The position numbers and the translations under genes are program-made. From assembly GCF_940670765.1 (NCBI RefSeq), contig NZ_CALNVW010000011.1, positions 17,363 to 81,362 of the forward strand: a stretch of 64,000 nucleotides of DNA. Reading direction: 5' to 3'. Within the stretch, counting starts at the first letter, position 1. Each line of letters opens with the position of its first letter. Source of the stretch: Streptomyces sp. A 4/2. GTDB taxonomy: Bacteria > Actinomycetota > Actinomycetes > Streptomycetales > Streptomycetaceae. Positions 24,294 to 33,031 of this stretch are shown piece by piece. Under the pieces are notes generated by a model. That model saw only the letters and a list, made by a program, of their open reading frames with translations, had not been told where the DNA came from and did not search any database.

Positions 24294-25877
24294 CTAGAGC
24301 GGGATGTTGCCGTGCTTCTTCGGCGGCAGGGACTCCCGCTTCGTCCGCAGCTGACGCAGCCCGCGCACGATGTGCCGCCGGGTCTCGGACGGCATGACCA
24401 CCGCGTCGACGTAGCCGCGCTCGGCCGCGACGTACGGGTTGAGCAGGGCGTCCTCGTACTCGGAGATCAGCTCGGCGCGGGTCTCCTCGGCGTTCTCGGC
24501 GGCGGCGATGGTGCGGCGGTGCAGGATGTTCACCGCGCCCTGTGCGCCCATCACCGCGATCTGCGCGGTCGGCCAGGCGACATTGAGGTCGGCGCCCAGG
24601 TGCTTGGAACCCATCACGTCGTACGCGCCGCCGAAGGCCTTGCGGGTGATCACCGTGATCAGCGGGACGGTCGCCTCGGCGTACGCGTAGATCAGCTTGG
24701 CGCCCCGGCGGATGATCCCGCCGTACTCCTGGTCGACCCCCGGCAGGAAGCCGGGCACGTCCACGAAGGTGATGACCGGGACGTTGAACGCGTCGCAGGT
24801 CCGCACGAAACGGGCGGCCTTCTCGCTCGCGTCGATGTCGAGACAACCCGCGAACTGCATCGGCTGGTTGGCGACGATGCCGACCGGATGCCCCTCGACC
24901 CGCCCGAAGCCGGTGATGATGTTCGGCGCGAACAGCGCCTGGGTCTCCAGGAATTCGGCATCGTCCAGCACGTGCTCGATGGCCGTGTGCATGTCGTACG
25001 GCTGGTTCGCGGAGTCCGGGATGAGGGTGTCCAGCTCGCGGTCCTCGTCCGAGGTCTCCAGGTCCGCCTCCTCGGGGAAGACGGGCGGCTCGGAGAGGTT
25101 GTTCGAAGGGAGGTAGGACAGCAGCGACTTGACGTACTCGATGGCGTCCTTCTCGTCGCCCGCCATGTGGTGCGCCACCCCGGAGGTGGTGTTGTGCGTA
25201 CGGGCGCCGCCCAGCTCCTCGAAGCCCACGTCCTCACCGGTGACGGTCTTGATGACGTCCGGGCCGGTGATGAACATGTGCGAGGTCTGGTCGACCATCA
25301 CCGTGAAGTCGGTGATCGCGGGGGAGTACACCGCGCCGCCGGCGCACGGGCCGACGATCAGACTGATCTGCGGGATCACACCGGAGGCGTGCACATTGCG
25401 GCGGAAGATCTCGGCGAACAGGCCGAGCGCCACCACACCCTCCTGGATACGGGCGCCGCCGCCGTCGTTGATCCCGATGATCGGGCAGCCGGTCTTCATC
25501 GCGAAGTCCATGACCTTCACGATCTTCTCGCCGTACACCTCGCCGAGCGAGCCGCCGAAGATGGTGAAGTCCTGCGAGTACACACAGACCGGACGGCCGT
25601 CGACCGTGCCGTACCCGGTGACCACGCCGTCGCCGTACGGCCGGTTCTTCTCGATGCCGAAATTGGTCGAACGGTGCCGGGCGAACTCGTCCAGCTCGAC
25701 GAAGGAACCCTCGTCGAGCAGCAGTTCCACCCGCTCACGGGCGGTCAGTTTTCCCTTGGCGTGCTGCTTCTCCACCGCGCGCGCCGACCCGGCGTGCGTC
25801 GCCTCGTCGATGCGGTACTGAAGATCCGCGAGCTTCCCCGCGGTGGTGTGGACGTTGATCTCTTCCGGCTCGGACAT
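24294..25877 (-). CDS. pccB: Propionyl-CoA carboxylase beta subunit
   Basis: 527 aa carboxyltransferase of the crotonase fold, full length. Biotin- and CoA-site oxyanion motifs: [13 protein letters not shown] and [12 protein letters not shown] in the N-domain, [19 protein letters not shown] and [17 protein letters not shown] in the C-domain. Asp420 in GGAYDVMG corresponds to Asp422 of S. coelicolor PccB, known to favour propionyl-CoA over acetyl-CoA (Ile in acetyl-specific forms). With AccA2 and PccE it makes methylmalonyl-CoA from propionyl-CoA. ATG with AGGGAG upstream. Divergent from the biotin ligase gene, whose product biotinylates AccA2. Confidence 0.97.
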   Translation of the reverse strand: MSEPEEINVHTTAGKLADLQYRIDEATHAGSARAVEKQHAKGKLTARERVELLLDEGSFVELDEFARHRSTNFGIEKNRPYGDGVVTGYGTVDGRPVCVYSQDFTIFGGSLGEVYGEKIVKVMDFAMKTGCPIIGINDGGGARIQEGVVALGLFAEIFRRNVHASGVIPQISLIVGPCAGGAVYSPAITDFTVMVDQTSHMFITGPDVIKTVTGEDVGFEELGGARTHNTTSGVAHHMAGDEKDAIEYVKSLLSYLPSNNLSEPPVFPEEADLETSDEDRELDTLIPDSANQPYDMHTAIEHVLDDAEFLETQALFAPNIITGFGRVEGHPVGIVANQPMQFAGCLDIDASEKAARFVRTCDAFNVPVITFVDVPGFLPGVDQEYGGIIRRGAKLIYAYAEATVPLITVITRKAFGGAYDVMGSKHLGADLNVAWPTAQIAVMGAQGAVNILHRRTIAAAENAEETRAELISEYEDALLNPYVAAERGYVDAVVMPSETRRHIVRGLRQLRTKRESLPPKKHGNIPL

Positions 25878-25981
25878 CGGGATGCGGCTCCCTGGGAATC
25901 GGGCGGCTGGCGGGGTGTTCGGCTACTGGCACGTAGCGTATCGGCGCTGGTGCGCCTCGGCAGTGCGTCGTTTGCCACACC

Positions 25982-25987
25982 TACTGT
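25982..25987 (+). promoter_or_regulatory. -10-like hexamer, leaderless promoter of biotin ligase gene
   Basis: TACTGT 7 nt before the ATG at 25995; no ribosome site. Confidence 0.5.
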
Positions 25988-25994
25988 GGGTTGC

Positions 25995-26846
25995 ATGACG
26001 TCATCGGATGTACCTGACAATCGCTGGTCGGACCTGGAGCGCCCGCCGCTGAACGTGTCCGCCCTACGCCGTGCGCTGGTGCGGCCCGGGTCGCTGTGGA
26101 CCTCGCTCGACGTGGTCGCCACCACCGGGTCCACCAACTCCGACCTCGCGGGCCGGGCGGCGGAGCTCGACGAGGGCGCCGTCCTGGTGGCCGAGGAACA
26201 GAGCGCCGGACGCGGACGGCTGGACCGGCAGTGGTCGGCGCCCGCCCGCTCCGGGCTCTTCCTCTCCGTACTCCTCAGGCCGGGACCGCAGGTGCCCCTC
26301 CAGCTCTGGGGGTGGCTGCCGCTGCTCACCGGGGTCGCCGTGGCCACCGGACTGTCCCGGGCGGCGGGCGTCGACACCGCGCTGAAGTGGCCGAACGACC
26401 TGCTGGTCACCGTCGGCGGCACGGAGCGCAAGGCGGGCGGCATCCTCGCCGAGCGCGCCGGGGACGACGCCGTCGTGGTCGGCATGGGCCTCAACGTCTC
26501 GCTCCGCGAGGACGAACTGCCCGTCCCCACCGCGGGCTCCCTGGCCCTGGCCGGGGCGGTCTCCACCGACCGGGACCCGTTGCTGCGGGCCGTGCTGCGC
26601 TCGCTGGAGCAGTGGTACGGCGACTGGCGCGCGGCGGGCGGCGACCCGCGGGACTCCCGGCTCCAGGAGGCGTACACGGCGGGCTGCGCGACGCTGGGCC
26701 GCAAGGTCAGGGCCGAACTGCCCGGTGACACCGAACTGGTCGGGGAAGCGGTCGCCGTCGACGGCGACGGCAGGCTCGTGGTGGCCGGTGAGGACGGCAT
26801 GCAGGCGGTCGGTGCGGGTGACATCGTGCACTTGCGACCGGTCTGA
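25995..26846 (+). CDS. birA: Biotin--[acetyl-CoA-carboxylase] ligase
   Basis: 283 aa biotin protein ligase. Catalytic domain: TTGSTNSDLA, the biotinyl-5'-AMP loop SAGRGRLDRQW, KWPNDLLV and GMGLNVS; C-terminal SH3-like domain from about residue 235. No N-terminal winged helix, so unlike E. coli BirA it is an enzyme without repressor function (class I). Attaches biotin to the Lys of EAMKM in AccA2. Divergent from pccB with a 117-nt gap. Leaderless start inferred. Confidence 0.95.
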   Translation: MTSSDVPDNRWSDLERPPLNVSALRRALVRPGSLWTSLDVVATTGSTNSDLAGRAAELDEGAVLVAEEQSAGRGRLDRQWSAPARSGLFLSVLLRPGPQVPLQLWGWLPLLTGVAVATGLSRAAGVDTALKWPNDLLVTVGGTERKAGGILAERAGDDAVVVGMGLNVSLREDELPVPTAGSLALAGAVSTDRDPLLRAVLRSLEQWYGDWRAAGGDPRDSRLQEAYTAGCATLGRKVRAELPGDTELVGEAVAVDGDGRLVVAGEDGMQAVGAGDIVHLRPV

Positions 26847-26966
26847 GAGCGACAGGCACGTGAGCTACGGCACACCTGCCGTATGGTTGAGGCGATCCGC
26901 GGCAGATCAGCGCCGCGACAGCCAGATCGGCAGGGCAGTGCGCAGGGAATGGGCAGGAGGCGGCAG

Positions 26967-28112
26967 GTGACCGTCGACGACAACTCGTCCGGCGCGGGTG
27001 AGGAGCCCCCTTCTTCTCCGTACCGCACTCCGCACCATGAGGTCGATCACACCGCGGAGCCCTCCGACGATCCGCTGGCCATCCGGCTCGAACAGCTGAT
27101 CCTCGGCGCCGACCGCCGCTACACCCCCTTCCAGGCCGCCCGCACGGCCGGTGTCTCGATGGAGCTGGCCTCCCGCTTCTGGCGGGCCATGGGCTTCGCC
27201 GACATCGGCCAGGCCAAGGCGCTCACCGAGGCGGACGTACTGGCGCTGCGCCGCCTCGCCGGACTCGTCGAGGCCGGGCTGCTGAGCGAGCCGATGGCCG
27301 TGCAGGTCGCCCGGTCGACCGGGCAGACCACCGCCCGGCTGGCCGAGTGGCAGATCGACTCCTTCCTGGCGGGTCTGACCGAGCCGCCGGAGCCGGGGAT
27401 GACCCGCACCGAGGTCACGTACCCCCTGGTGGAGCTGCTGCTGCCGGAGCTGGAGGAGTTCCTGCGCTATGTGTGGCGGCGCCAGCTCGCCGCCGCGACC
27501 GGGCGGGTGGTGCAGGCCGCGGACGACGAGGAGATGGTCGACCGCCGCCTGGCGGTGGGCTTCGCCGACCTCGTCGGCTTCACCCGGCTGACCCGCCGGC
27601 TGGAGGAGGAGGAGCTGGGCGAGCTGGTCGAGGCGTTCGAGACGACCTGCGCCGACCTGGTCGCCGCACACGGCGGCCGGCTCATCAAGACCCTCGGCGA
27701 CGAGGTGCTGTACGCGGCGGACGACGCCGGTACGGCCGCCGAGATCGCGCTGCGGCTCATCGAGACCATGGGCAACGACGAGACGATGCCCGAGCTGCGC
27801 GTCGGTATCGCGTTCGGCACGGTCACGACCCGGATGGGCGATGTGTTCGGTACGACGGTGAACCTGGCCAGCAGGCTGACCTCGATAGCGCCCAAGGACA
27901 CGGTGCTGGTGGACGGGGCGTTCGCCGAGGAGCTGGGGCGCACGGCGGACGCGCCGGTCTCCGAGGCGGAGGCGGCGGCCGAGGCCGAACGCGCGAAGAA
28001 GAACGGCGAGGAGGCGCCCTCGTACCGCTTCGCACTCCAGCCGATGTGGCAGCGGCCGGTGCGCGGGCTGGGCGTGGTCGAGCCGTGGCTGCTGACCCGC
28101 CGCAGTACCTGA
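26967..28112 (+). CDS. cya: Class III adenylate cyclase
   Basis: 381 aa, the length recalled for S. coelicolor Cya. N-terminal region (about residues 35-195) is a helical regulatory domain of the type in mycobacterial Rv2212-like cyclases; the cyclase homology domain spans about 205-360: metal-binding Asp in FADLVGFTRLTRR, KTLGDEVLYAADD with second Asp, and GIAFGTVTTRMGDVFGTTVN with the transition-state Asn region. Makes cAMP, needed for germination and development in Streptomyces. GTG at 26967 is chosen for the AGGAGG 7 nt upstream; the frame extends 28 codons further. Confidence 0.95.
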   Translation: MTVDDNSSGAGEEPPSSPYRTPHHEVDHTAEPSDDPLAIRLEQLILGADRRYTPFQAARTAGVSMELASRFWRAMGFADIGQAKALTEADVLALRRLAGLVEAGLLSEPMAVQVARSTGQTTARLAEWQIDSFLAGLTEPPEPGMTRTEVTYPLVELLLPELEEFLRYVWRRQLAAATGRVVQAADDEEMVDRRLAVGFADLVGFTRLTRRLEEEELGELVEAFETTCADLVAAHGGRLIKTLGDEVLYAADDAGTAAEIALRLIETMGNDETMPELRVGIAFGTVTTRMGDVFGTTVNLASRLTSIAPKDTVLVDGAFAEELGRTADAPVSEAEAAAEAERAKKNGEEAPSYRFALQPMWQRPVRGLGVVEPWLLTRRST

Positions 28113-28173
28113 CGCCTGCGGTACGGGTCTGACGTCTGCGGCACGGGGCCTGACGCTGGCGGTACGGGCTGGC

Positions 28174-28179
28174 TATCGT
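28174..28179 (+). promoter_or_regulatory. -10-like hexamer, leaderless promoter of enoyl-CoA hydratase gene
   Basis: TATCGT 6 nt before the ATG at 28186. Confidence 0.4.
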
Positions 28180-28185
28180 GCGCGG

Positions 28186-29019
28186 ATGACCTCTGAGATC
28201 TCAGATACTGAAACAGGCGCGGGGCAGACGGGCGCGGAGCAGCGGTACGGCGAGTTCGTCGCCGTGCGCCGGCACGGTCACGTCGCCGAGCTGGTCCTGG
28301 ACCGGCCCAAGGCGATGAACGCGGTGTCCACCGCGATGGCCCGGTCCATCGCGGTGGCCTGCGCGGCGCTGTCGGCGGACGGCTCGGCGCGGACCGTGGT
28401 GGTCACCTCCACCCACGACCGGGCCTTCTGCGTGGGCGCCGACCTCAAGGAGCGCAACTCCTTCACCGACGCCGAGCTGGTGCGGCAGCGGCCCACGGCC
28501 CGTGCCGCGTACACCGGCGTACTGGAACTGCCCATGCCGACGGTCGCCGCCGTGCACGGGTTCGCACTCGGCGGCGGTTTCGAGCTGGCGCTGGCCTGCG
28601 ATCTGATCGTCGCGGACGCGACGGCCGTGGTCGGGCTGCCCGAGGTGTCGGTCGGGGTGATCCCCGGCGGTGGCGGTACGCAGCTGCTGCCCCGGCGGGT
28701 CGGTGCGGCCCGCGCGGCCGAGCTGGTCTTCACCGCCCGGCGTGTACAGGCGGCCGAGGCAAGGGAGTTGGGGCTGGTGGACATCCTGGCCGAGGACGCC
28801 CGTACGGAGGCGCTGGAGCTCGCGGGCCGGATCGCGGCGAACTCACCGGTCGGGCTGCGCGCGGCCAAGCGGGCGCTGCGGCTGGGGCACGGGCTGGACC
28901 TGCGGGCCGGTCTGGAGGTCGAGGACGCGGCCTGGCGCTCGGTGGCCTTCTCCGGGGACCGGGCGGAAGGCGTCGCGGCCTTCAACGAGAAGCGGACGCC
29001 GCAGTGGCCGGGGGAGTAG
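28186..29019 (+). CDS. Enoyl-CoA hydratase/isomerase family protein
   Basis: 277 aa crotonase-fold enzyme. Oxyanion-hole segments: CVGADLKERNSF (first NH) and GFALGGGFELALACD (second). Catalytic glutamates expected near GLPEVSVGVIPGGGGTQLLPR are present: the Glu of PEV aligns with the second catalytic Glu. Hydrates 2-enoyl-CoA in fatty acid or amino acid breakdown. Stands 73 nt after cya. Followed by a purine-rich stretch without a gene. Substrate chain length cannot be deduced. Confidence 0.93.
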   Translation: MTSEISDTETGAGQTGAEQRYGEFVAVRRHGHVAELVLDRPKAMNAVSTAMARSIAVACAALSADGSARTVVVTSTHDRAFCVGADLKERNSFTDAELVRQRPTARAAYTGVLELPMPTVAAVHGFALGGGFELALACDLIVADATAVVGLPEVSVGVIPGGGGTQLLPRRVGAARAAELVFTARRVQAAEARELGLVDILAEDARTEALELAGRIAANSPVGLRAAKRALRLGHGLDLRAGLEVEDAAWRSVAFSGDRAEGVAAFNEKRTPQWPGE

Positions 29020-29156
29020 CCGGAGGGGTTGCGGGAGGAGTGCCCGGAGGAGTTGCGAGAGGGGTGGCCGGAGGGGGGCCGGGACTGGAGTCCGGCATGT
29101 CACGTTCTGTGACGTATAACTGCTCAAAAGCCGCGCATCGTACTTAAGCTGGAGCA

Positions 29157-30287
29157 ATGGGTGACGATGTGCGGCTGCGGGCCGTGGTGACGCTTGCGCA
29201 GGCCATGGCCTCGGCGCACACCCCTCGTGCGTCCTGGCGGGCGGCCACGGCGGGGGCGTGCGACGCGCTGGGCGGGACCTTCGCCGCGCTCTCCGTCTGG
29301 GAGCGGGAGCTGGGGCAGCTGAAGGTGCTGGCCAATGTGGGCGAGCGGGCCGCGGGCGAGGCCGAGTTCCCCGAGGCCGAGACCTACCCGGTGAATCACT
29401 TCCCGGAGATCGCGGAGTTCCTGCACGAGCGGTGGGCGAGCGGGGGCGAGCCCAACGCCTGGGTGGAGACGGCCGACGGCCCCGCCGAGGGCTCGGCGGG
29501 CTACTGCCACCAGCGGGTGGCCGCGCTGCGCAGGCGGGGGCGCGGCAGCTGTGTCGTCGCGCCGATAGTGCTGCGCGGCCGGGCCTGGGGCGAGCTGTAC
29601 GTGGCCAGGCCGGTGGGGGTGCCGGTCTTCGACCGGGACGACGCGGACTTCGCGACGGTGCTGGCCGCGGTGGTGGCGGCGGGCCTCGCGCAGACGGAAC
29701 GGCTGGAAGAGGTCAGGAAGCTGGCCTTCACCGACCCGCTGACCGGCCTCGCCAACCGCCGGGCGGTCGACATCGGCCTCGACGCCGCGGTGGAGCGCTT
29801 CCGGGCGGACGGCACCGTGGTCAGCCTGATGGTCTGCGACCTCAACGGACTGAAGCAGGTCAACGACACCCACGGTCACGCGGTCGGTGACCGCCTCCTG
29901 GAACGCTTCGGCTCGGTCCTCTCGGTGTGCGGGGCGATGCTCCCGGGGGCGCTGGCGGCGCGGCTGGGCGGCGACGAGTTCTGCCTGCTCGCGGTGGGGC
30001 CGGGGGCGGACGAGGTGATCCGGGTCGCGGAGGAGCTCTGTGTACGGGCGGGCGAGCTGGAGCCGGGCGACGGGGTGGCCTGCGGGGTCGCGTCCACCGG
30101 AGACCCGATCGGCCCGCTGCGCTCGGCCCGCAGGCTCTTCCGGCTGGCGGACGCGGCCCAGTACCGGGCGAAGGCGGCCCGGTCGTCGAGGCCGGTGGTG
30201 GCGGGGCGGGACGGAGCGGTGGTGCGGCTGGCGGACACGCCTTCGCCGACGGGGGACCGGCGGCGGATACGGGGCAAGCGGTCCTGA
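29157..30287 (+). CDS. GAF-GGDEF diguanylate cyclase
   Basis: 376 aa cytoplasmic protein. N-terminal GAF domain (about residues 15-175: SWRAATAGACDALGGTFAAL, VVAPIVLRGRAWGELYVARP), then a GGDEF domain (about 190-360) starting FTDPLTGLANRRAVD, with substrate motif MVCDLNGLKQVNDTHGH and an intact active-site RLGGDEF near residue 271. The inhibitory I-site RxxD, which should lie 5 residues before GGDEF, is absent (LPGA there), so product inhibition is unlikely. Makes c-di-GMP, which controls Streptomyces development through BldD. It resembles the protein called CdgE in Streptomyces, from memory. GGAG just before the ATG. Confidence 0.92.
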   Translation: MGDDVRLRAVVTLAQAMASAHTPRASWRAATAGACDALGGTFAALSVWERELGQLKVLANVGERAAGEAEFPEAETYPVNHFPEIAEFLHERWASGGEPNAWVETADGPAEGSAGYCHQRVAALRRRGRGSCVVAPIVLRGRAWGELYVARPVGVPVFDRDDADFATVLAAVVAAGLAQTERLEEVRKLAFTDPLTGLANRRAVDIGLDAAVERFRADGTVVSLMVCDLNGLKQVNDTHGHAVGDRLLERFGSVLSVCGAMLPGALAARLGGDEFCLLAVGPGADEVIRVAEELCVRAGELEPGDGVACGVASTGDPIGPLRSARRLFRLADAAQYRAKAARSSRPVVAGRDGAVVRLADTPSPTGDRRRIRGKRS

Positions 30288-30312
30288 GGCGGGCGGGGGT
30301 GCGGCCGGCCTC

Positions 30313-30406
30313 GGGGGCTCCGCCCCCGGACCCCCGCTCCTCAATCGCCGGAGGGGCTTGAAGGTGTCCTCGATCGCCGGAGGGGCTGATGTATCGCCGG
30401 AGTGGC
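30313..30406. repeat. Dispersed Streptomyces intergenic repeat, with three short copies of one arm
   Basis: GGGGGCTCCGCCCCCGGACC... continues to ATCGCCGGAGGGGCTTGA; the ATCGCCGGAGGGGCT arm recurs at 30372 and, with one change, at 30392. Related to the copy at 12800-12883. Downstream of the GGDEF gene, where it may terminate transcription. Confidence 0.75.
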
Positions 30407-30441
30407 TGTTGTGTGTAAGGGGCGCCCCCACGCAGCAGTGG

Positions 30442-30469
30442 TGACAGGTTGGGATTCAGTACGTAGGCT
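30442..30469 (+). promoter_or_regulatory. Promoter of hutH
   Basis: -35-like TGACAG (30442-30447), 16-nt spacer, -10-like TAGGCT (30464-30469), 7 nt before the ATG at 30477. Predicts a leaderless transcript. Confidence 0.55.
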
Positions 30470-30476
30470 TCTGAAT

Positions 30477-32021
30477 ATGGATATGCATACAGTCGTCGTG
30501 GGAACGTCCGGCACCACCGCCGACGACGTCCTCGCCGTCGCCCGCGGCAACGCCCGTGTCGAGCTCTCCGCCGAGGCCCGTACCGCCCTCGCCGCCGCCC
30601 GCGAGATCGTGGACGCGCTGGCCGCCAAGCCCGAGCCGGTGTACGGCGTCTCCACCGGGTTCGGTGCGCTCGCCTCCCGGCACATCAGCCCCGAGCTGCG
30701 CGCCCAGCTCCAGCGCAACATCGTGCGCTCGCACGCCGCCGGCATGGGCCCGCGGGTGGAGCGCGAGGTCGTGCGGGCGCTGATGTTCCTGCGGCTCAAG
30801 ACCGTCTGCTCCGGGCACACCGGCGTACGGCCCGAGGTCGCGCAGACCATGGCCGACATCCTCAACGCCGGAATCACCCCCGTGGTGCACGAGTACGGCT
30901 CGCTCGGCTGCTCCGGCGACCTGGCCCCCCTCTCGCACTGTGCGCTGACCCTGATCGGTGAGGGCGAGGCCGAAGGCCCCGACGGCGAGGTGCGGCCCGC
31001 GGCCGAGCTGCTCGCCGCAGCGGGCATCGCCCCCGTCGAGCTGCGCGAGAAGGAGGGCCTGGCCCTCCTCAACGGCACCGACGGCATGCTCGGCATGCTC
31101 GTCATGGCCATCGCCGACCTCAAGAAGCTCTACACCTCGGCCGACATCACCGCCGCCCTGTCGCTGGAGGCGCTGCTCGGTACCGAGAAGGTCCTCGCGC
31201 CGGAACTGCACGCCATCCGCCCGCACCCCGGCCAGGGCGCGGCGGCGGCCAACATGCTGAAGGTGCTCGACGGGTCCGGGCTCACCGGCCACCACCAGGA
31301 CGACGCCCCGCGCGTCCAGGACGCCTACTCCGTGCGCTGCGCCCCGCAGGTCAACGGCGCGGGACGGGACACCGTCGACCACGCCCGTACCGTCGCCGAG
31401 CGCGAACTCGCCTCCGCCGTGGACAACCCCGTGGTGCTTCCCGACGGCCGCGTCGAGTCGAACGGGAACTTCCACGGGGCGCCCGTGGCGTACGTACTCG
31501 ACTTCCTGGCCATCGCCGCCGCCGACCTCGGTTCCATCGCGGAGCGCCGTACCGACCGGCTGCTCGACAAGAACCGTTCGCACGGGCTGCCGCCCTTCCT
31601 GGCCGACGACGCCGGTGTCGACTCGGGCCTGATGATCGCCCAGTACACCCAGGCCGCGCTGGTCAGCGAGATGAAGCGGCTCGCGGTTCCGGCGTCCGTC
31701 GACTCGATCCCGTCCTCCGCGATGCAGGAGGACCATGTGTCGATGGGCTGGTCGGCGGCGCGGAAGCTGCGTACCGCCGTCGACAACCTGACCCGGATCA
31801 TCGCGATCGAGCTGTACGCGGCCACCCGCGCCGTCGAGCTGCGCGCGGGGCTGTCGCCCGCCCCGGCCAGCAGCGCGGTCATCGAGGCCGTGCGCAAGGC
31901 GGGCGTCGAGGGTCCTGGACCCGACCGCTTCCTGGCACCCGATCTCGCCGCCGCCGACGCCTTCGTCAGGGACGGGGGCCTGGTCAGGGCCGCGGAGACC
32001 GTGACGGGTCCGCTCGACTGA
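30477..32021 (+). CDS. hutH: Histidine ammonia-lyase
   Basis: 514 aa. Converts L-histidine to urocanate and ammonia, first step of histidine use. The cofactor MIO forms from an internal tripeptide; here it reads Cys145-Ser146-Gly147 in GSLGCSGDLAPLSH, with Cys where most bacteria have Ala, which from memory is usual for Streptomyces HutH. Other family blocks: GVSTGFGALASRHI near residue 55 with catalytic Tyr upstream, QDAYSVRCAPQV, and QEDHVSMGW. Start ATG 30477 agrees with the promoter; ATG 30483 is also possible. No other hut genes adjoin, which is common in actinobacteria. Followed by a strong terminator. Confidence 0.97.
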   Translation: MDMHTVVVGTSGTTADDVLAVARGNARVELSAEARTALAAAREIVDALAAKPEPVYGVSTGFGALASRHISPELRAQLQRNIVRSHAAGMGPRVEREVVRALMFLRLKTVCSGHTGVRPEVAQTMADILNAGITPVVHEYGSLGCSGDLAPLSHCALTLIGEGEAEGPDGEVRPAAELLAAAGIAPVELREKEGLALLNGTDGMLGMLVMAIADLKKLYTSADITAALSLEALLGTEKVLAPELHAIRPHPGQGAAAANMLKVLDGSGLTGHHQDDAPRVQDAYSVRCAPQVNGAGRDTVDHARTVAERELASAVDNPVVLPDGRVESNGNFHGAPVAYVLDFLAIAAADLGSIAERRTDRLLDKNRSHGLPPFLADDAGVDSGLMIAQYTQAALVSEMKRLAVPASVDSIPSSAMQEDHVSMGWSAARKLRTAVDNLTRIIAIELYAATRAVELRAGLSPAPASSAVIEAVRKAGVEGPGPDRFLAPDLAAADAFVRDGGLVRAAETVTGPLD

Positions 32022-32034
32022 CGACTGACGCGAC

Positions 32035-32079
32035 AAGACGCCTGACGCCTGACGCCTGACGCCTGGCGTCAGGCGTCTT
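32035..32079. terminator. Terminator with tandem GACGCCT repeats in the stem
   Basis: Arms 32035-32048 and 32066-32079 are complementary over 14 bp; because GACGCCT is repeated, the right arm can instead pair with 32051-32062 (12 bp, 3-nt loop). Serves hutH; its right end overlaps the stop of the convergent small gene. Confidence 0.85.
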
Positions 32080-32284
32080 ATGGCAGCGGAGCAGTACGTG
32101 CGGGGCCGCCCGGGGCATCGTCGCCCGGGGCGGCGCTGTCCCGGGGTGCGGTCGTGTGCTGCCGGGCGTGCGCCGGCGCAGCCGCTCGCGGGCCGTCCTC
32201 GGCGTGCGCGGAGGGGACGAACGACAGGGCGCAGAGCACGGTTCCCGCGGCAACGGCGGTCAACAGCGGTCGGCGGGTGGACAC
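32078..32284 (-). CDS. Small secreted protein
   Basis: 68 aa. Signal peptide: STRRPLLTAVAAGTVLCALS, with probable cleavage after SAHA near residue 28. The mature part is a short Ala/Pro/His/Asp-rich peptide (GPRAAAPAHARQ, ending GPARTAPLP) with no fold recognised. GTG start at 32284 chosen for GGGAGA about 9 nt upstream and the signal-peptide start; the same frame open further upstream is not coding-like. Converges with hutH. Function unknown. Confidence 0.65.
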   Translation of the reverse strand: MSTRRPLLTAVAAGTVLCALSFVPSAHAEDGPRAAAPAHARQHTTAPRDSAAPGDDAPGGPARTAPLP

Positions 32285-32383
32285 AGGATCGATCTCCCTT
32301 GCTGCACAGGCGAATTGGCCCCGTTGGGCGCCGATGCTAGTGAAAGCAGCGGGTCGCGGGAAAGACGCAGCGGCCCGGAGCCT

Positions 32384-32389
32384 TACGCT
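32384..32389 (+). promoter_or_regulatory. -10-like hexamer, leaderless promoter of 118-aa gene
   Basis: TACGCT 7 nt before the ATG at 32397. Confidence 0.5.
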
Positions 32390-32396
32390 CCGTCGC

Positions 32397-32753
32397 ATGG
32401 CCAACGAAGAAACATCCCGATATGTGCGACTCAAGGTGGAACTGGTGCTGGAGGTGCACGACGCCCCGGCGCTCTGCGAAGCGGCGCTCGAACGGATCGC
32501 GGACGACGCGGAAGGGCTCCAGCCCGGCATGCTGGGCGAGGACAGGACGCATGCCGAGGCGGCGGTCAGGGAAGACGCCGCAGAGGCGGTCGCACACCTG
32601 GTGGACCCGCTCGACCTGATCGGGGACCTGCCGGGAGTGGAGCTCGTCCAGGCAGGCTGGGCGAGTGAGCAGATCGACTACGACCCCGATTCGCTGGAAT
32701 GGGACCTGGACGAGGAAGATGTGCCGGACGGCGACGCGGATGTGACACCGTAA
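32397..32753 (+). CDS. Conserved hypothetical acidic protein
   Basis: 118 aa, very acidic, ending in DLDEEDVPDGDADVTP. It begins MANEETSRYVRLKVELVLEV; an alternating beta-strand/helix pattern suggests a small compact domain, but no family is recognised. Conserved in Streptomyces beside the L,D-transpeptidase gene, as far as remembered. No signal peptide or membrane segment. Leaderless start inferred; a perfect 26-bp palindrome follows its stop codon and probably ends the transcript. Confidence 0.78.
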   Translation: MANEETSRYVRLKVELVLEVHDAPALCEAALERIADDAEGLQPGMLGEDRTHAEAAVREDAAEAVAHLVDPLDLIGDLPGVELVQAGWASEQIDYDPDSLEWDLDEEDVPDGDADVTP

Positions 32754-32790
32754 CTCCGTTACGCGACAAGGCGTGTACGGAGCGACGCGT

Positions 32791-32816
32791 CCCGGGGTGC
32801 GGTACCGCACCCCGGG
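32791..32816. terminator. Perfect 26-bp palindrome
   Basis: CCCGGGGTGCGGT followed directly by its complement, 38 nt after the stop at 32753 and before the lipoprotein gene leader. Likely terminator or cruciform-forming site. Confidence 0.7.
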
Positions 32817-33031
32817 GCTGCGGGTCCGCTGCGGAGCCGCGGCGGTCTCTCCGGGATCTCTTCGGGATCCCGCTGGGACCTCGCCGGGGAACGAGTGTTG
32901 TTTCACACATCTTCACCTGATGTGGAACCGGCACTTCGGTACAGATGTTCTTAACAGGGTGCAGGGACGCAGCACGCTCGCGACCTGCTCGGGGATTTTC
33001 GGGGTATTCGGCAACGATGGAGAAGCGTGTG

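Noticed and set aside
24312..25994. Long plus-strand extension upstream of the biotin ligase
   Set aside because: Antisense to pccB; the ligase begins at the ATG at 25995, where family similarity and promoter agree.
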